From Arachis hypogaea (lineage: Eukaryota > Streptophyta > Magnoliopsida > Fabales > Fabaceae): DNA of 64,000 nucleotides. The position numbers and the translations under genes were made by a program. Shown in pieces: positions 1 through 10,309 of this stretch; within the stretch, counting starts at the first letter, position 1; the number at the start of each line of letters is the position of its first letter. The notes under the pieces are model-generated. The model searched no databases, was not told where the DNA came from, and was given only the letters and a program-made list of their open reading frames with translations. The stretch is from positions 27,446,022 to 27,510,021 of the forward strand of contig NC_092045.1 of assembly GCF_003086295.3 (NCBI RefSeq). Direction: 5' to 3'.

Positions 1-964
1 TGCTTAAGTCTATGTTATTGAGCCTAATGTCTTGAATGTTCACTTGCACCTTTCTTACTTGTATGCTTGTCTCTTTAAGTTAATAAAAAAGAAAATGTTA
101 TGAAAAGAATGAGAGTAGAGTTATTTTGTAAAGTGCATTCTGAATGTTTGTGGTAGAATGATTAGTAAGCTAAGTTGGTTCACCAAGAAAGGAAAGAAAG
201 CAACTATCCATCCTAAGTCCTAAGTTTGAGACACATTCCTTGAGGCTAGCTAAACAATAAGATCCCAGCAAGAAAAAAGAAGAAGAGCAATACAAGTCAA
301 AATAAGAAAGGGAACACAATAAGAAACAATGCTAGGCACCAAGGGTTTTGAAACTGAGGCATGTGTCTGTGGTGTTTATGTATAAGGGATATACTTGGAT
401 GAATAAGCTCTTAGGGGTGCCTTATCACTTGGTAACTTGGATTAACTAATTCGGGATTATCAGCTGAAAGTCCACTATCAAGAGTAACCTTGTTACAGAG
501 CACTTAGTAACCCAAAGAGGTGCTGGACACCAAGGTCTCAAGAAAGAAAGAATAACAAACCATGTGCCTGTGGTGTGTATGTATGAGGGAAAGAGACTTG
601 AGGGAGTAAGTCCTTAGGGGTGTCTTAACACCTAGCACCTTAAAACCAACTAGTTTGGGAGTGTTGGCTGAAAGCTTATCATTAAAAGTCGCCCTCTTAC
701 AAAGCACCTAGAAAAAAGAAAAATAAACTTTGAAAAGAAAAAAAAAGAAGGATCAATAAGAAAGAAGCCTCAAGGGATGCAATCAAGAGAGTGACTAGGG
801 ATTTGATAAAGGCTTGAAACCTAAAAGGAAAGAACCTAAGTTGCTATGCATGAAACTCCATAAACCATGAATGCTATTTCCATCTTATCTTCTTGTTCTT
901 TCATTTCATTTTTCTTATGCTTCAGTACTTGCTTAGGGACGAGCAAGCTTTAAGTTTGGTGTTG
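1..964 (+). other. 3' internal (non-coding) region of LTR element C
   Basis: I see no credible coding frame here. The stretch lies directly upstream of the 3' LTR of element C and has the purine-rich, A/G-tract texture seen in the corresponding 3' untranslated part of elements A and D (for example 11640-12540 and 56060-57100). Two similar blocks at about 350-480 and 530-720 each contain a motif close to 'tgtgtctgtggtgt.tatgtat' and end near 'cttgttacagagcac', so a local duplication is present. The 5' part of C is outside the window. Confidence 0.6.
928..962 (+). promoter_or_regulatory. Hairpin plus plus-strand-primer-like tract before 3' LTR of C
   Basis: CTTGCT (928-933) pairs with AGCAAG (942-947) around TAGGGACG, with one further T-G wobble possible. 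TTTAAGTTTGGTGTTG follows and abuts the LTR start TGATGCC at 965. The position is that of the polypurine tract that primes plus-strand DNA in LTR elements, although the tract is G/T-rich rather than purine-only. The same arrangement is found in A, D and F. The role is inferred. Confidence 0.5.
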
Positions 965-1239
965 TGATGCCAGAGCATCTAGGCCAGTTTCACTGACCTT
1001 TTCTTTACTGTTTTAGGGTAGTTTCATGCATTTTCCTAGTAAACAAGGCAAGTTTTGGGTGAAAATACACTTACACCTTCATTTAAGCAACTATTGTGAA
1101 TTTTTGCATGATTTCATGAGATTTTTGCCAGAATTGCATGATAATTTAATGATGCATAATCTCATGACTTTGGCTAGAGCTTTGATGCACTTTAATTGCT
1201 TGATTTTAGGACAAATGAAGCATGGAAGAATCACGTTAG

Positions 1240-2090
1240 CATTCTCGTTAACTTAGTTAACGTGACTACTAACGTGGGATGGCAAATAGCTTGCAACGTG
1301 ATCACCAATAACGCCTGCGAAGCCATTCATAGCCTACGTTAAGAGCCACGTTAAATAAGTTAACGTGGTACTTAACGTAGAAGAAAAAGAGGACTCCACG
1401 TTAATGAGAAACGTGAACTCCAATAACGTTTCTCCTCAACGTTAGTGGTAAAAGTGAACACCACTAACGTTGGGAAACTAGGCAATGCTCCACGTTAAGA
1501 GTCACATTAACTAAGTTAACGTGAACTCTAACGTGGAAGAGGATCAACAATTCCAACGTTAGTGACATTCACTTTTGTCACTAACGTTGGATCATGAGCA
1601 TTGCCTACGTTAACTCTCACGTTAAGATTGTTAACGTGAAAGTTAACGTGGAGTGGGGTTCAAAGAGCCAACGTTAGTGACACTCACTTTTGTCACTAAC
1701 GTTGGGAGAGGGCTTCATTAGTTAACGTGGGTTCTAACGTAGGGGCTTAAGGCAATTGGAGCATTAGTGACAAAGGTGAGTGTCACTAACGCTCTCGACG
1801 GTGATAGATGCCCACGTTAAGAGCTACGTTAGCTAAGATAATGTAAGACCTAACGTAGGGGGGCAAGAGGCAAGCAACGTTAATGGGAAAAGTGATTCCC
1901 ATTAACGTTTGCAAAAAGGGGCACAAGCCAACGTTAATGGGAAAAGTGAGTCCCATTAACGTTGGCCAAGAATTGAGAAGGAACGTTAGAAGTCACGTTA
2001 AGACTTCTAACGTTGAGAATAACGTGGGCATATAAAGGTGGAATGTTAGTGGAAAAGGTGAATGCCACTAACGTTCTCGCACCCAGAAAT
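1240..2090. repeat. ACGTTA/TAACGT palindrome array in LTR of C
   Basis: Many copies of AACGTTAGTG...CACTAACGTT and CCACGTTAA...TTAACGTGG occur as nested inverted repeats. Examples lie near 1555-1590, 1667-1702 and 1928-1963, each closing a roughly 38-bp palindrome around a TGACATTCACTTTTGTCA-like centre. No protein is encoded. The array occupies the same LTR region, upstream of the TATA box, as the GGCGTTTAACGCC array of A and D, but with a different core. Confidence 0.85.
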
Positions 2091-2237
2091 GTATTCCACG
2101 TTAATCTCACTAAATGCCCAAGCCTAATTCATAATTCTCTGCAAGCTGGGCCAACTAAAGATGAGAATTGCTTCAACTCAAGGTCCAAAGCCCACATCCA
2201 AGACTTGAAGAACTCACTAGAAGATCATGAAGAGTAG

Positions 2238-2245
2238 TATATATA
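2238..2245 (+). promoter_or_regulatory. TATA box of LTR C
   Basis: TATATATA followed by GGAG lies within the LTR downstream of the palindrome array, in the same relative place as the TATATATAGGACC of element A. It probably positions the start of the element transcript. Inferred from sequence and position only. Confidence 0.5.
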
Positions 2246-3169
2246 GGAGTAGTTTTGAAGGAGATAGGGGACTTTTTTGGGACTTTTGGGAACTACTCTC
2301 TGCGTATTTTACTTTTCTGTACTTCTAGTATGGATTCTTCTTTTCTGCCAATTTTGATTCCTAGAGCTATGAACAACTAAACCTCTTTCATTGGGTTAGG
2401 GAGCTCTGCTGTAATTTGATGGATCAATATTAGTTTCATTCTTCTTCTTCTATCTTTTCTCTTGATTTTACTAGAAAGCTTTCAATCTTAATTCCATTGG
2501 TTAGTTGTCTTGGAAAAGAAACTCTCCATAATTGGATCTCTTCGGAACCTTGGAAGAGGAATGAAGAGATCATGCTAGAAATGCTTTCTCATGCTGGACC
2601 AATTTGGGTTTGGATGGATATGTGACTATAATCCTACCAATACTTGATTTGGGAAATGTATGTGGTATAATCAGTGACCATACTTCATCTCTTCTCATGA
2701 GCAATTGACCAAGGAATTGGCTATTGATCAAGATTTGAGAGATTGGATTACCAAGGAATTGGAATCCAATCACTTAAGATTGTCAAGGAGATCAATGAAT
2801 GCATTGATTGAGGAAGAGATGAGAATGAATTTGATCCGGAGAATTATAACATCTCCTAAACCCAATGATTTTCCCATTTCTGATCTTACCCATTCTCTTG
2901 AGTTTCTGCCATTTACTTTTATGAGCATTATCCCAATTCCCCATTTAAGATTCTGCACTTTAATTTCTGCTATTTAATTTCTAGTCATTTAAATTTCTGC
3001 ATCTCAATCTCAATTCTATTTAGCTCAACTAGCATATTCTTCTAACTAAAGTTGCTTGACCAATCAATCCTTGTGGGATTCGACCTCACTCTATAGTGAG
3101 TTTTACTTGACGATAATTCGGTATACTTACCGAAGGGAGATTTGTTGAGAGACAAGTTTCCATGCATCA

Positions 3170-3954
3170 GTAACTCCCAACAAGCTGATGGGGTGTTTGG
3201 CTTTTGTGATTCTGGTGGTGAATTGAGCCATGAATTTTTGCGAGATATCGTGGAAGCCAGTTATGGATCCATTAGGAAGGGTGTTAAACCATTTAATCGT
3301 GGGCCTGGCTAGGTTACCGGGAAGGCCCTGCATCGAACTGCGTCAGCGGCCCCTTCGAGGTTCATCCTGGACTCGAAGGCCGTTAGGTGTTCCTGGGGAT
3401 CCTTGGTTCCGTCATACTTCATATCCGTGAGTTGGTCGAAACCGTTAGGGAGTTTTGCTCTCAGGATTCTTTCAGTAAAGGGAGTAGCTCTCATTATCAC
3501 GTGGTCGATTCTTGTGCGTTTGGCTTCTCAGATCGTCGGTCGTCATCCGTGTCGTGTCGATGACTCGGGAGTTGCAGGAGACGCTGCGATTGTACCTCTT
3601 GCCGTGTCGCTGTTTGGGTGACTTGTCATGCCTTTCGTCATTCACGTCGCTTTGGTGTCCTCGGTCACGGGAGACACTGGGATCGTTCCTTTTGCCATGT
3701 CGCCGCTCGGGCGACCTGCCATGTCTGGTTTCATGACGAGATCTTGACCTGGAAGTCACATGGCTTCCATTATTGGTGTGGTGCTTTTCCTTAGTTGCAA
3801 CTCGTCCCTCGAGTTCTTGTACTCGGAGGGAGAGATCTTGCATTATCTGGGCTGCCTTTTTTCCCAGGTTTTCGGGGGTCCGTGTTTCGGGGCCGTTTTC
3901 CTTGTTTTGCGGTGGGGTGGTCTAGCGAATAGTGTTTGCTATCCTTCCAGGGGT
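3170..3954 (-). pseudogene. Broken gag of antisense Gypsy element B
   Basis: Reading the minus strand, several frames together give a plant Gypsy gag. A basic/Ser-Arg-rich N-terminal part with a short heptad segment (LSLRVQELEGRV, near 3840) is followed by the capsid-type domain with DGTKDPQEHLTAFESRM (near 3400) and IKWFNTLPNGSITGF (near 3270), typical of Tat-lineage gag. There are frameshifts near 3530 and 3330 and an in-frame TAG near 3929, where relatives would be expected to have Gln. Its upstream continuation lies at 14161-14240, on the other side of element A. Its downstream continuation is cut at 3169 by element C. It is dead coding sequence from an older element that hosted two later insertions. 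Confidence 0.8.
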
Positions 3955-4329
3955 GTAGTTGATGAGCGGATAATTTGTACGCTTTTTGGCATTGTTTTTA
4001 GTATGTTTTTAGTATGTTTTAGTTAGTTTTTATTATATTTTTATTAGTTTTTAGTTAAAATTCACTTTTCTGGACTTTACTATGAGTTTGTGTATTTTTC
4101 TGTGATTTCAGGTATTTTCTGGCTAAAATTGAGGGACCTGAGCAAAAATCTGATTCAGAGACTAAAAGGACTGCAGATGCTGTTGGATTCTGACCTCCCT
4201 GCACTCGAAGTGAATTTTCTGGAGCTACAGAAGCCCAGTTGGCGCGCTCTTAACGGCGTTGGAAAGTAGACATCCTGGGCTTTTCCGAAATGTATAATAG
4301 TCCATACTTTGCCCGAGATTTGATGGCCC

Positions 4330-4440
4330 AAACCGGCGTTCCAAATCAGCTCAAAACTGCCCGGCGTTAAACGCCGGAACTGGCACAAGAATGGGAGTTA
4401 AACGCCCAAACTGGCATGAAAGCTGGTGTTTAACTCCAAG
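4330..4440. repeat. GGCGTT-AACGCC palindrome array, LTR A
   Basis: Four copies of the core (exact or degenerate) are centred near 4340, 4371, 4400 and 4430, a pitch of about 30 bp. The clearest is CCGGCGTTAAACGCCGG. The same array recurs at 12910-13020 in the 3' LTR. Confidence 0.85.
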
Positions 4441-4556
4441 AGAAGTCTCTACATGAAAATGCTTCAATGCTCAGCCCAAGCACACACCAAGTGGGCCCGG
4501 AAGTGGATTTTTATGTCATTTACTCATCATTTGTAAACCCTAGACTACTAGTTCTC

Positions 4557-4564
4557 TATATATA
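4557..4564 (+). promoter_or_regulatory. TATA box of LTR A
   Basis: TATATATA followed by GGACC, about 600 bp into the LTR, with an identical copy near 13138 in the 3' LTR. It is the likely core promoter for the genomic transcript. Confidence 0.55.
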
Positions 4565-5579
4565 GGACCTTTCACTCTTGTATTCTCATCTTGGCTCTTC
4601 TGGTTCCCTCTCTGGGGCCGAGGCCAATGATCACTTTTGTTCTTATGTATTTTCAACGGTGGAGTTTCTACACACCATAGATTATGGTGTGGAGCTCTGC
4701 TGTACCTCGAGTATTAATGCAATTACTATTGTTCTTCTATTCAATTCGGCTTATTCTTGTTCTAAGATATTCATTTGCACCCAAGAACATGATGAATGTG
4801 ATGATTATGTGACGCTCATCATCATTCTCACTCATGAACGAGTGCCTGACAACCACTTCTGTTCTACAAGCAAACAAGGCTTGAATGTTTATCTCTTGGA
4901 TCCCTTAATCGGAATCTTCGTGGTATAAGCTAGAATTGATGGCGGCATTCAAGAGAATCCGGAAGGTCTAAACCTTGTCTATGGTATTCTGAGTAGGATT
5001 CAATGATTGAATGACTGTAACAAGCTTCAAACTCCTGAAGGCTGGGCGTTAGTGACAGACGCAAAAGAATCACTGGATTCTATTCCAACCTGATTGAGAA
5101 CCGACAGATGATTAGCCGTGCCGTGACAGGGTGCGTTGAACATTTTCACTGAGAGGATGGGAGGTAGCCACTGACAACGGTGAAATCCTACATACAGCTT
5201 GTCATGGAAAGGAGTAAGAAGGATTGGATGAAGACAGTAGGAAAGCAGAGAGACGGAAGGGACAAAGCATCTCCATACGCTTATCTGAAATTCTCACCAA
5301 TGAATTACATAAGTATCTCTATCTTTATCTTTATGTTTTATTCATACATTATCCATAACCATTTGAGTTTGCCTGACTAAGATTTAGAAGGTGACCATAG
5401 CTTGCTTCATACCAACAATCTCTGTGGGATCGACCCTTACTCGCGTAAGGTTTATTAGTTGGACGACCCAATACACTTGCTAGTTAGTTGTGCAAAGTTG
5501 TGATAAATAGTTGAGATTGCAATTGAGCGTACCATGTTGATGGCACCATTGATGATCACAATTTTATGCACCAAGTTTT

Positions 5580-5690
5580 TGGCGCTGTTGCCGGGGATTG
5601 TTCGAGTTTTCGGCAAGCTTTTGGTCCGGTAACATCAGTGCCAAATTTTTGATCCGGCAACAGCACCAAGTTTTTGGCGCCGTTGCCGGG
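5580..5690 (+). promoter_or_regulatory. Duplicated tRNA-Asp primer-binding site
   Basis: TGGCGCTGTTGCCGGGG (5580-5596) is complementary to the 3' end of plant tRNA-Asp (CCCCGGCAACGGCGCCA) with one mismatch, and would prime minus-strand synthesis. A second copy, TGGCGCCGTTGCCGGG, lies at 5675-5690. The duplicated block starts with the last LTR bases (GCACCAAG at 5568 and again at 5663), so the LTR/primer-site junction itself is tandemly repeated at about 95 bp. The downstream copy is the better match to the tRNA. Confidence 0.85.
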
Positions 5691-6475
5691 AATTGTTTGA
5701 GTTTGGACAACTGACGGTTCATCTTGTTGCTTAGATTGCGTATTTTTTTTAGAATTCTTAAGAATGAATTCTAGAGTTTCATGATGATCTGTTGAAGTCT
5801 GGCTGGCTGTGAAGCCATGTCTAATTTTATTGGACCAAGGTTTCAACTTATCATCACAAGAGCTTGTTGATTTCTATCAATCTTGCTACTGGAGCAATGA
5901 TCTGCTAAGGCTTGGCTGGCCATTGGCCATGTCTAGTGTTTTGGACCGGAGCTTTCTTTGAAAGCTTGGCTGGCTCTGAAGCCATGTCTAATTCCTGGAC
6001 CGGAGTCTTAGACTAGCATTGCAATGATTCCTGGAATTCTAATTAAGAATTTTGATATCTTTATTTTCTTTTCCACTTAATTTTCGAAAAATCCAAAAAA
6101 ATTTACAAAATCATAAAAACCAAAAATATTTTATATTTCTTGTTGAGTCTAGAGTCTCATTTTAAGTTTGGTGTCAATTGCATGTTTTTATTCTTCTTGC
6201 ATTCATTCATGTGTCTTAAGTGATCTTCAAGTTGTTCTTGATGATTTCCTTGTTCTGATCTTTAAATTCTCTTGTCTTGAGTGTTTTGTAGTGTCAGTAG
6301 TATACAAACTGCTAAGTTTGGTGTCTTACATGCATTGTTATTTGATTTTAGTTGCATTTTGATTATTCTTCATTATTAAAAATCCAAAAATATTTTTAAC
6401 TTGTGTCTTTTCAAGTCAATAATACAGAGAATTGAAGATTCAGAACATATTGCAGAGGAATCACACAGAAAAAGC

Positions 6476-6650
6476 TGGGCGTTCAAAACGCCCAGTGAGG
6501 AAGGCAAATTGGCGTTTAAATGCCAGCCAGGGTGTCTGGTTGGGCGTTTAACGCCCAAAAGGGTAGAGCTTTGGGCGTTTAACGCCCAAAAGGGTAGAGC
6601 TTTGGGCGTTAAACGCCAGAATGGATACCATTCTGGGCGTTTAACGCCAG
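6476..6650. repeat. 31-bp-pitch palindrome array in leader of A
   Basis: Six palindromic cores (GGGCGTTTAACGCCC, GGGCGTTAAACGCC and variants) are centred near 6487, 6518, 6549, 6580, 6611 and 6641. Spacers such as AAAAGGGTAGAGCTT are repeated between some copies. It lies between the primer site and gag. Open frames crossing it on both strands are incidental. Confidence 0.9.
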
Positions 6651-7270
6651 GATGGCACAAGAGGGAAGATTCTGTTTTCAATTCAATTTTTTTTTCAAGT
6701 TTTCAAAATTTTTCAAAATCAAATCTTTTTCAAAATCAATTTCTTTCCATTTTTCAAAAATACTTGCTATCAATTAATGATTTGATTCAACATTTCAAGT
6801 ATGTTGCCTTTTCTGTTGAGAAAGGTTTAATGTTTGAATCATATGTTTTTTTGTTAGGCAAGTCATTAATTTTTAAAATCAAATCCTTTTAAATTGTTTT
6901 TCAAATCATATATTCTCAATCACATCTTTTTCAAAATAGTTTTGAATCATATCTTTTTGATTTCTAATTTCAAAATCTTTTTTCAAAAATCACTTGATTT
7001 TTTTTTCACTCTTAGTTTTCGAAAATCAATTGAAGTTTTTCAAAATGTTTTAAAATCTTTTGCTTAATTTTCAAAAATTCTTCCCCTCTTCTCACATCCT
7101 TCAATTTATGGACTAACACCAGTCCTTAATGAACAATTCGAACTCCATCTTCCTTGATAAGTTCAAATTTTCTACCTCTTCCTTCTATTTTTCGTTTCCT
7201 CTGACACCTCAAGGAATCTCTATACTGTGACATAGAGGATTCCATATTTTCTTGTTCTCTTCTCTTTCAT

Positions 7271-9619
7271 ATGAGCAGGAGCAAAGACAAAAGCATTCTT
7301 GTTGAGGCTGACCCTGAACCTGAAAGGACCTTGAAGAGAAAGCTAAGAGAAGCTAAAGCACAACTCTCTGTAGAGGTCCTAACAGAAATCTTCAAACAAG
7401 AAGAAGACATGGCAGCCGAACACAACAATAATGCCAACAATGCAAGGAAGGTGCTTGGTGACTTTACTGCACCTACTCCCGACTTCTATGGGAGAAGCAT
7501 CTCTATCCCTGCCATTGGAGCAAACAACTTTGAGCTTAAGCCTCAATTAGTTTCTCTAATGCAATAGAATTGCAAGTTCCATGGACTTCCATTGGAAGAT
7601 CCTCATCAGTTTTTAGCTGAATTCTTGCAAATCTGTGACACTGTCAAGACCAATGGGGTTGACCCTGAGGTCTACAGACTTATGCTATTCCCTTTTGCTG
7701 TAAGAGACAGAGCTAGGATATGGTTGGACTCACAACCTAAAGAAAGCCTAAACTCTTGGGAAAAGCTAGTCAATGCCTTCTTGGCAAAGTTCTTTCCACC
7801 TCAAAAATTGAGTAAGCTTAGAGTGGAAGTCCAAACCTTCAGACAAAAGGAAGGTGAATCCCTCTATGAAGCTTGGGAAAGACACAAACAATTGATCAGA
7901 AAGTGTCCTTCTGACATGCTTTCTGAATGGAGCATCATAGGTATCTCCTATGATGGTCTGTCTGAACTGTCCAAGATGTCATTGGATAGTTCTGCTGGAG
8001 GCTCTCTTCATCTGAAGAAGACGCCTGTAGAAGCTCAAGAACTGATTGAAATGGTTGCAAATAACCAATTCATGTACACTTCTAAAAGGAATCCTGTGAA
8101 CAATGGGACGAATCAGAAGAAAGGAGTTCTTGAGATTGATACTCTGAATGCCATATTGGCTCAGGACAAAATATTGACTCAGCAAATCAATATAATTTCT
8201 CAAAGTCTGTCTGGAATGCAAGCTGCACCAGGAAGTACTAAGGACGCTTCATCTGAAGAAGAAGCTTATGATCCTGAGAACCCTTCAATGGAAGAGGTGA
8301 ATTACATGGGAGAACCCTATGGAAACACCTATAATCCTTCATGGAGAAATCATCCAAATCTTTCATGGAAGGATCAACAGAGACCTCAACAAGGTTTAAA
8401 CAACAATAATGGTGGAAGAAACAGGTTTAGCAATGGCAAGCCTTTTCCATCATATTCTCAACAACAGATAGAGAATTCTAAGCAGAGCAACTCTAACTTA
8501 GCAACCATGGTCTCTGATCTAATCAAAACCACTCAAAGTTTCATGACTGAAACAAGGTCCTCCATTAGAAACTTGGAGGCACAAGTGGGACAGCTGAGCA
8601 AAAAAATTACTGAACTCCCTCCTAGTACTCTTCCAAGCAATACAGAAGAGAATCCAAAAGGAGAATGCAAGGCCATTAACATGACCCACATGGCCGAACT
8701 TGGAGAGGAGGAAGAGGCAGAGATCGCCACTGAGGAAGACCTCAATGGACGTTCACTGGCCTCCAATGAGTTCCCTAATGAGAAACCATGGGAATCTAAG
8801 GCTCACACTGAGACCATAGAGATTCCATTGAATTTACTTCTGCCATTCATGAGCTCTGATGAGTATTCTTCCTCTGAAGAGGATGAAGATGTCACTGAAG
8901 AGCAAGTTGCTAAATACCTTGGAGCAATCATGAAGCTAAATGACAAGTTATTTAGTAATGAGACTTAGGAGGATGAACCCCCTTTGCTCACCAAAGAACT
9001 GGATGACTTGTCTAGGCAGAAACTACCCCAAAAGAGACAAGATCCTGTGAAGTTCTCAATACCTTGTGCCATAGGCACCATGACCTTCAAGAAGGCCTTG
9101 TGTGACCTAGGGTCAAGCATAAACCTCATGCCTCTCTCTGTAATGGAGAAGCTAGGGATCTTTGAGGTGCAAGCTGCAAGAATCTCACTAGAGATGGCAG
9201 ACAATTCAAGAAAACAAGCTTATGGGCTTGTAGAGGATGTTCTGGTAAAAGTTGAAGACCATTACATCCCTGCTGATTTCATAGTCCTAGAGACTGGGAA
9301 GTGCATGGATGAATCCATCATCCTTGGCAGACCCTTCCTAGCCACAGCAAAGGCTGTGATTGATGTAGACAGAGGAGAATTGATCATTCAAGTTTATGAA
9401 GAATCCCTTGTGTTTAAGGCTCAAGGATATCCCTCTGTCACCATGGAGAGGAAGCATGAAGAGCTTCTCTCGAAACAGAGTCAAATAGAGCCCCCACAGT
9501 CAAACTCTAAGTTTGGTGTTGGGAGGCCACAACCAACTTCTAAGTTTGGTGTTGAACCCCCACATTCAAACTCTAAGTTTGGTGTTGGGAGGTTCCAACA
9601 TTGCTCTGAGTATCTTTGA
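7271..9619 (+). pseudogene. gag-pro: gag-protease of element A (two in-frame amber stops)
   Basis: A single frame of 783 codons starts at ATG 7271 and is broken only by TAG at 7565-7567 and 8966-8968. The N-terminal part has ARKVLGDFTAPTPDFYG and the retrotransposon gag domain (RIWLDSQPKESLNSWEKLVN, SLYEAWERHKQLIRKCP, roughly residues 110-240). A Q/N/S-rich stretch and a RNLEAQVGQLSKKITELP segment follow, as in Athila-like gag; I see no CCHC knuckle. The protease has the catalytic DLGSSINLMP motif (near 9106) and the flap-side ILGRPFLATA motif (near 9331). The first stop probably replaces Gln (QQNC context expected). The second lies between gag and protease, so read-through cannot be excluded. 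No polymerase follows. The C-terminus carries three SKFGV repeats encoded by the AAGTTTGGTGTTG motif. Confidence 0.9.
9508..9590 (+). repeat. Triple AAGTTTGGTGTTG repeat inside protease C-terminus
   Basis: Three copies of (C)TAAGTTTGGTGTTG start near 9508, 9540 and 9573, about 32-33 bp apart. They encode SKFGV three times with Pro-rich linkers. The motif is the one that borders the 3' LTR at 12528-12540. Confidence 0.85.
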
Positions 9620-9668
9620 GGCTCCATGAGAGCCCACTATCAAGCTACTGACATTAAATAAGCGCTTG

Positions 9669-9684
9669 TTGGGAGGCAACCCAA
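9669..9684 (+). promoter_or_regulatory. TTGGG-AGGCAA-CCCAA hairpin after last ORF
   Basis: TTGGG (9669-9673) can pair with CCCAA (9680-9684) around AGGCAA, in the context AGCGCTTGTTGGGAGGCAACCC. Counterparts lie after pol in D (54932-54945) and after ORF1 in F (42225-42242, minus). Function unknown. Confidence 0.6.
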
Positions 9685-9827
9685 TGTTATATTTTATCTA
9701 TTTTCCTTTGTTATTTTATGTTTTCTGTAGGTTGATGATCATGAGAAGTAACAAAATCAGTTGAAAAAGCAAAAACAGAATGAAAAACAGAAAGAAAAAC
9801 AGCACACCCTGGAGGAAGACCTTGCTG

Positions 9828-10000
9828 ACGTTTAAACGCCAGTAAGGGTAGCAAATGGGCGTTTAACGCCCAGTCTGGCACCATTCTGGGCGTTTAACGC
9901 CAGAAAGGGGCACCAGACTGGCGTTAAACGCCAGGAAAGGGCAAGAAGCTGGCGTTAAACGCCAGAAATGGGCACCAGCCCGGCGTTTAACGCCAGAATT
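9828..10000. repeat. 31-bp-pitch palindrome array between protease and ORF2 of A
   Basis: Six cores are centred near 9834, 9865, 9896, 9926, 9957 and 9987, alternating between GGCGTTTAACGCC and its reverse complement GGCGTTAAACGCC. Arms often extend to CTGGCGTT...AACGCCAG. Confidence 0.9.
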
Positions 10001-10301
10001 GGCATAAAGAGCATTTTTGCTCGCCACTTGGTGCAGGGATGACTTTTCCTTGACACCTCAGGATCTGTGGACCCCATAGGATCCCCACCTACCCCACCAC
10101 CCTCTCTCTTCTTCTTCACCCATTCACCAATCACCTCAACCACTCTTCCCCAAAAACCCCTCACCTATCAAATCCCATCTTTCTCTTCACCACTCACATC
10201 CATCCTTCATAAAACCCAACCTACCTCACCATTCAAATTCAAACCACTTTCCCTTCCAAACCCACCCTCCCATAACCGAACCCTACCCCTCTCTCCACCC
10301 C

Positions 10302-10309
10302 TATATAAA
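10302..10309 (+). promoter_or_regulatory. Internal TATA-like box upstream of ORF2 in A
   Basis: TATATAAA sits at the end of an unusually C-rich, G-poor stretch (about 10055-10425) resembling a plant Y-patch leader, about 200 bp before the ORF2 start codon. It could drive a separate ORF2 transcript. Based on sequence appearance only. Confidence 0.35.

Larger units (their letters stand above)
965..3169 (+). mobile_element. 3' LTR of element C (Gypsy-type)
   Basis: The block starts TGATGCCAGAGC after the TTTAAGTTTGGTGTTG tract, as in elements A and D, and ends ...CCATGCATCA at 3169. Beyond that point the sequence switches to the antisense gag of element B in the middle of a conserved LLGVT segment, which fixes the right edge to the base. 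The 5' LTR and left target duplication are outside the window; the right duplication would be GTAAC (3170-3174). It holds a palindrome array (about 1240-2090), a TATA box near 2238, and a tail (about 3060-3110) resembling the CAATC-CTTGTGGGATTCGACC segment seen near the ends of the A and D LTRs. Confidence 0.75.
3960..5573 (+). repeat. 5' LTR of element A
   Basis: It is a direct repeat of 12541-14155, beginning TGATGAGCGG and ending GCACCA. It contains a palindrome array (4330-4440), TATATATA at 4557-4564 as likely promoter, and a tail with AATCTCTGTGGGATCGACCC. Its right end is defined by the primer-binding site starting seven bases later. Small open frames within it (for example 4578-4928) recur in the 3' LTR and are not supported as genes. 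Confidence 0.92.

Noticed and set aside
4578..4928. Open frame in LTR A (also 13270-13509)
   Set aside because: Present in both LTR copies in an untranslated part, with different lengths and no homologous motif.
6476..6650. CRISPR-like array (short palindromic repeats with regular spacers)
   Set aside because: The setting is a plant LTR retrotransposon. Spacers are partly repeated and only about 15 bp, the repeats are degenerate, and no cas genes are present.
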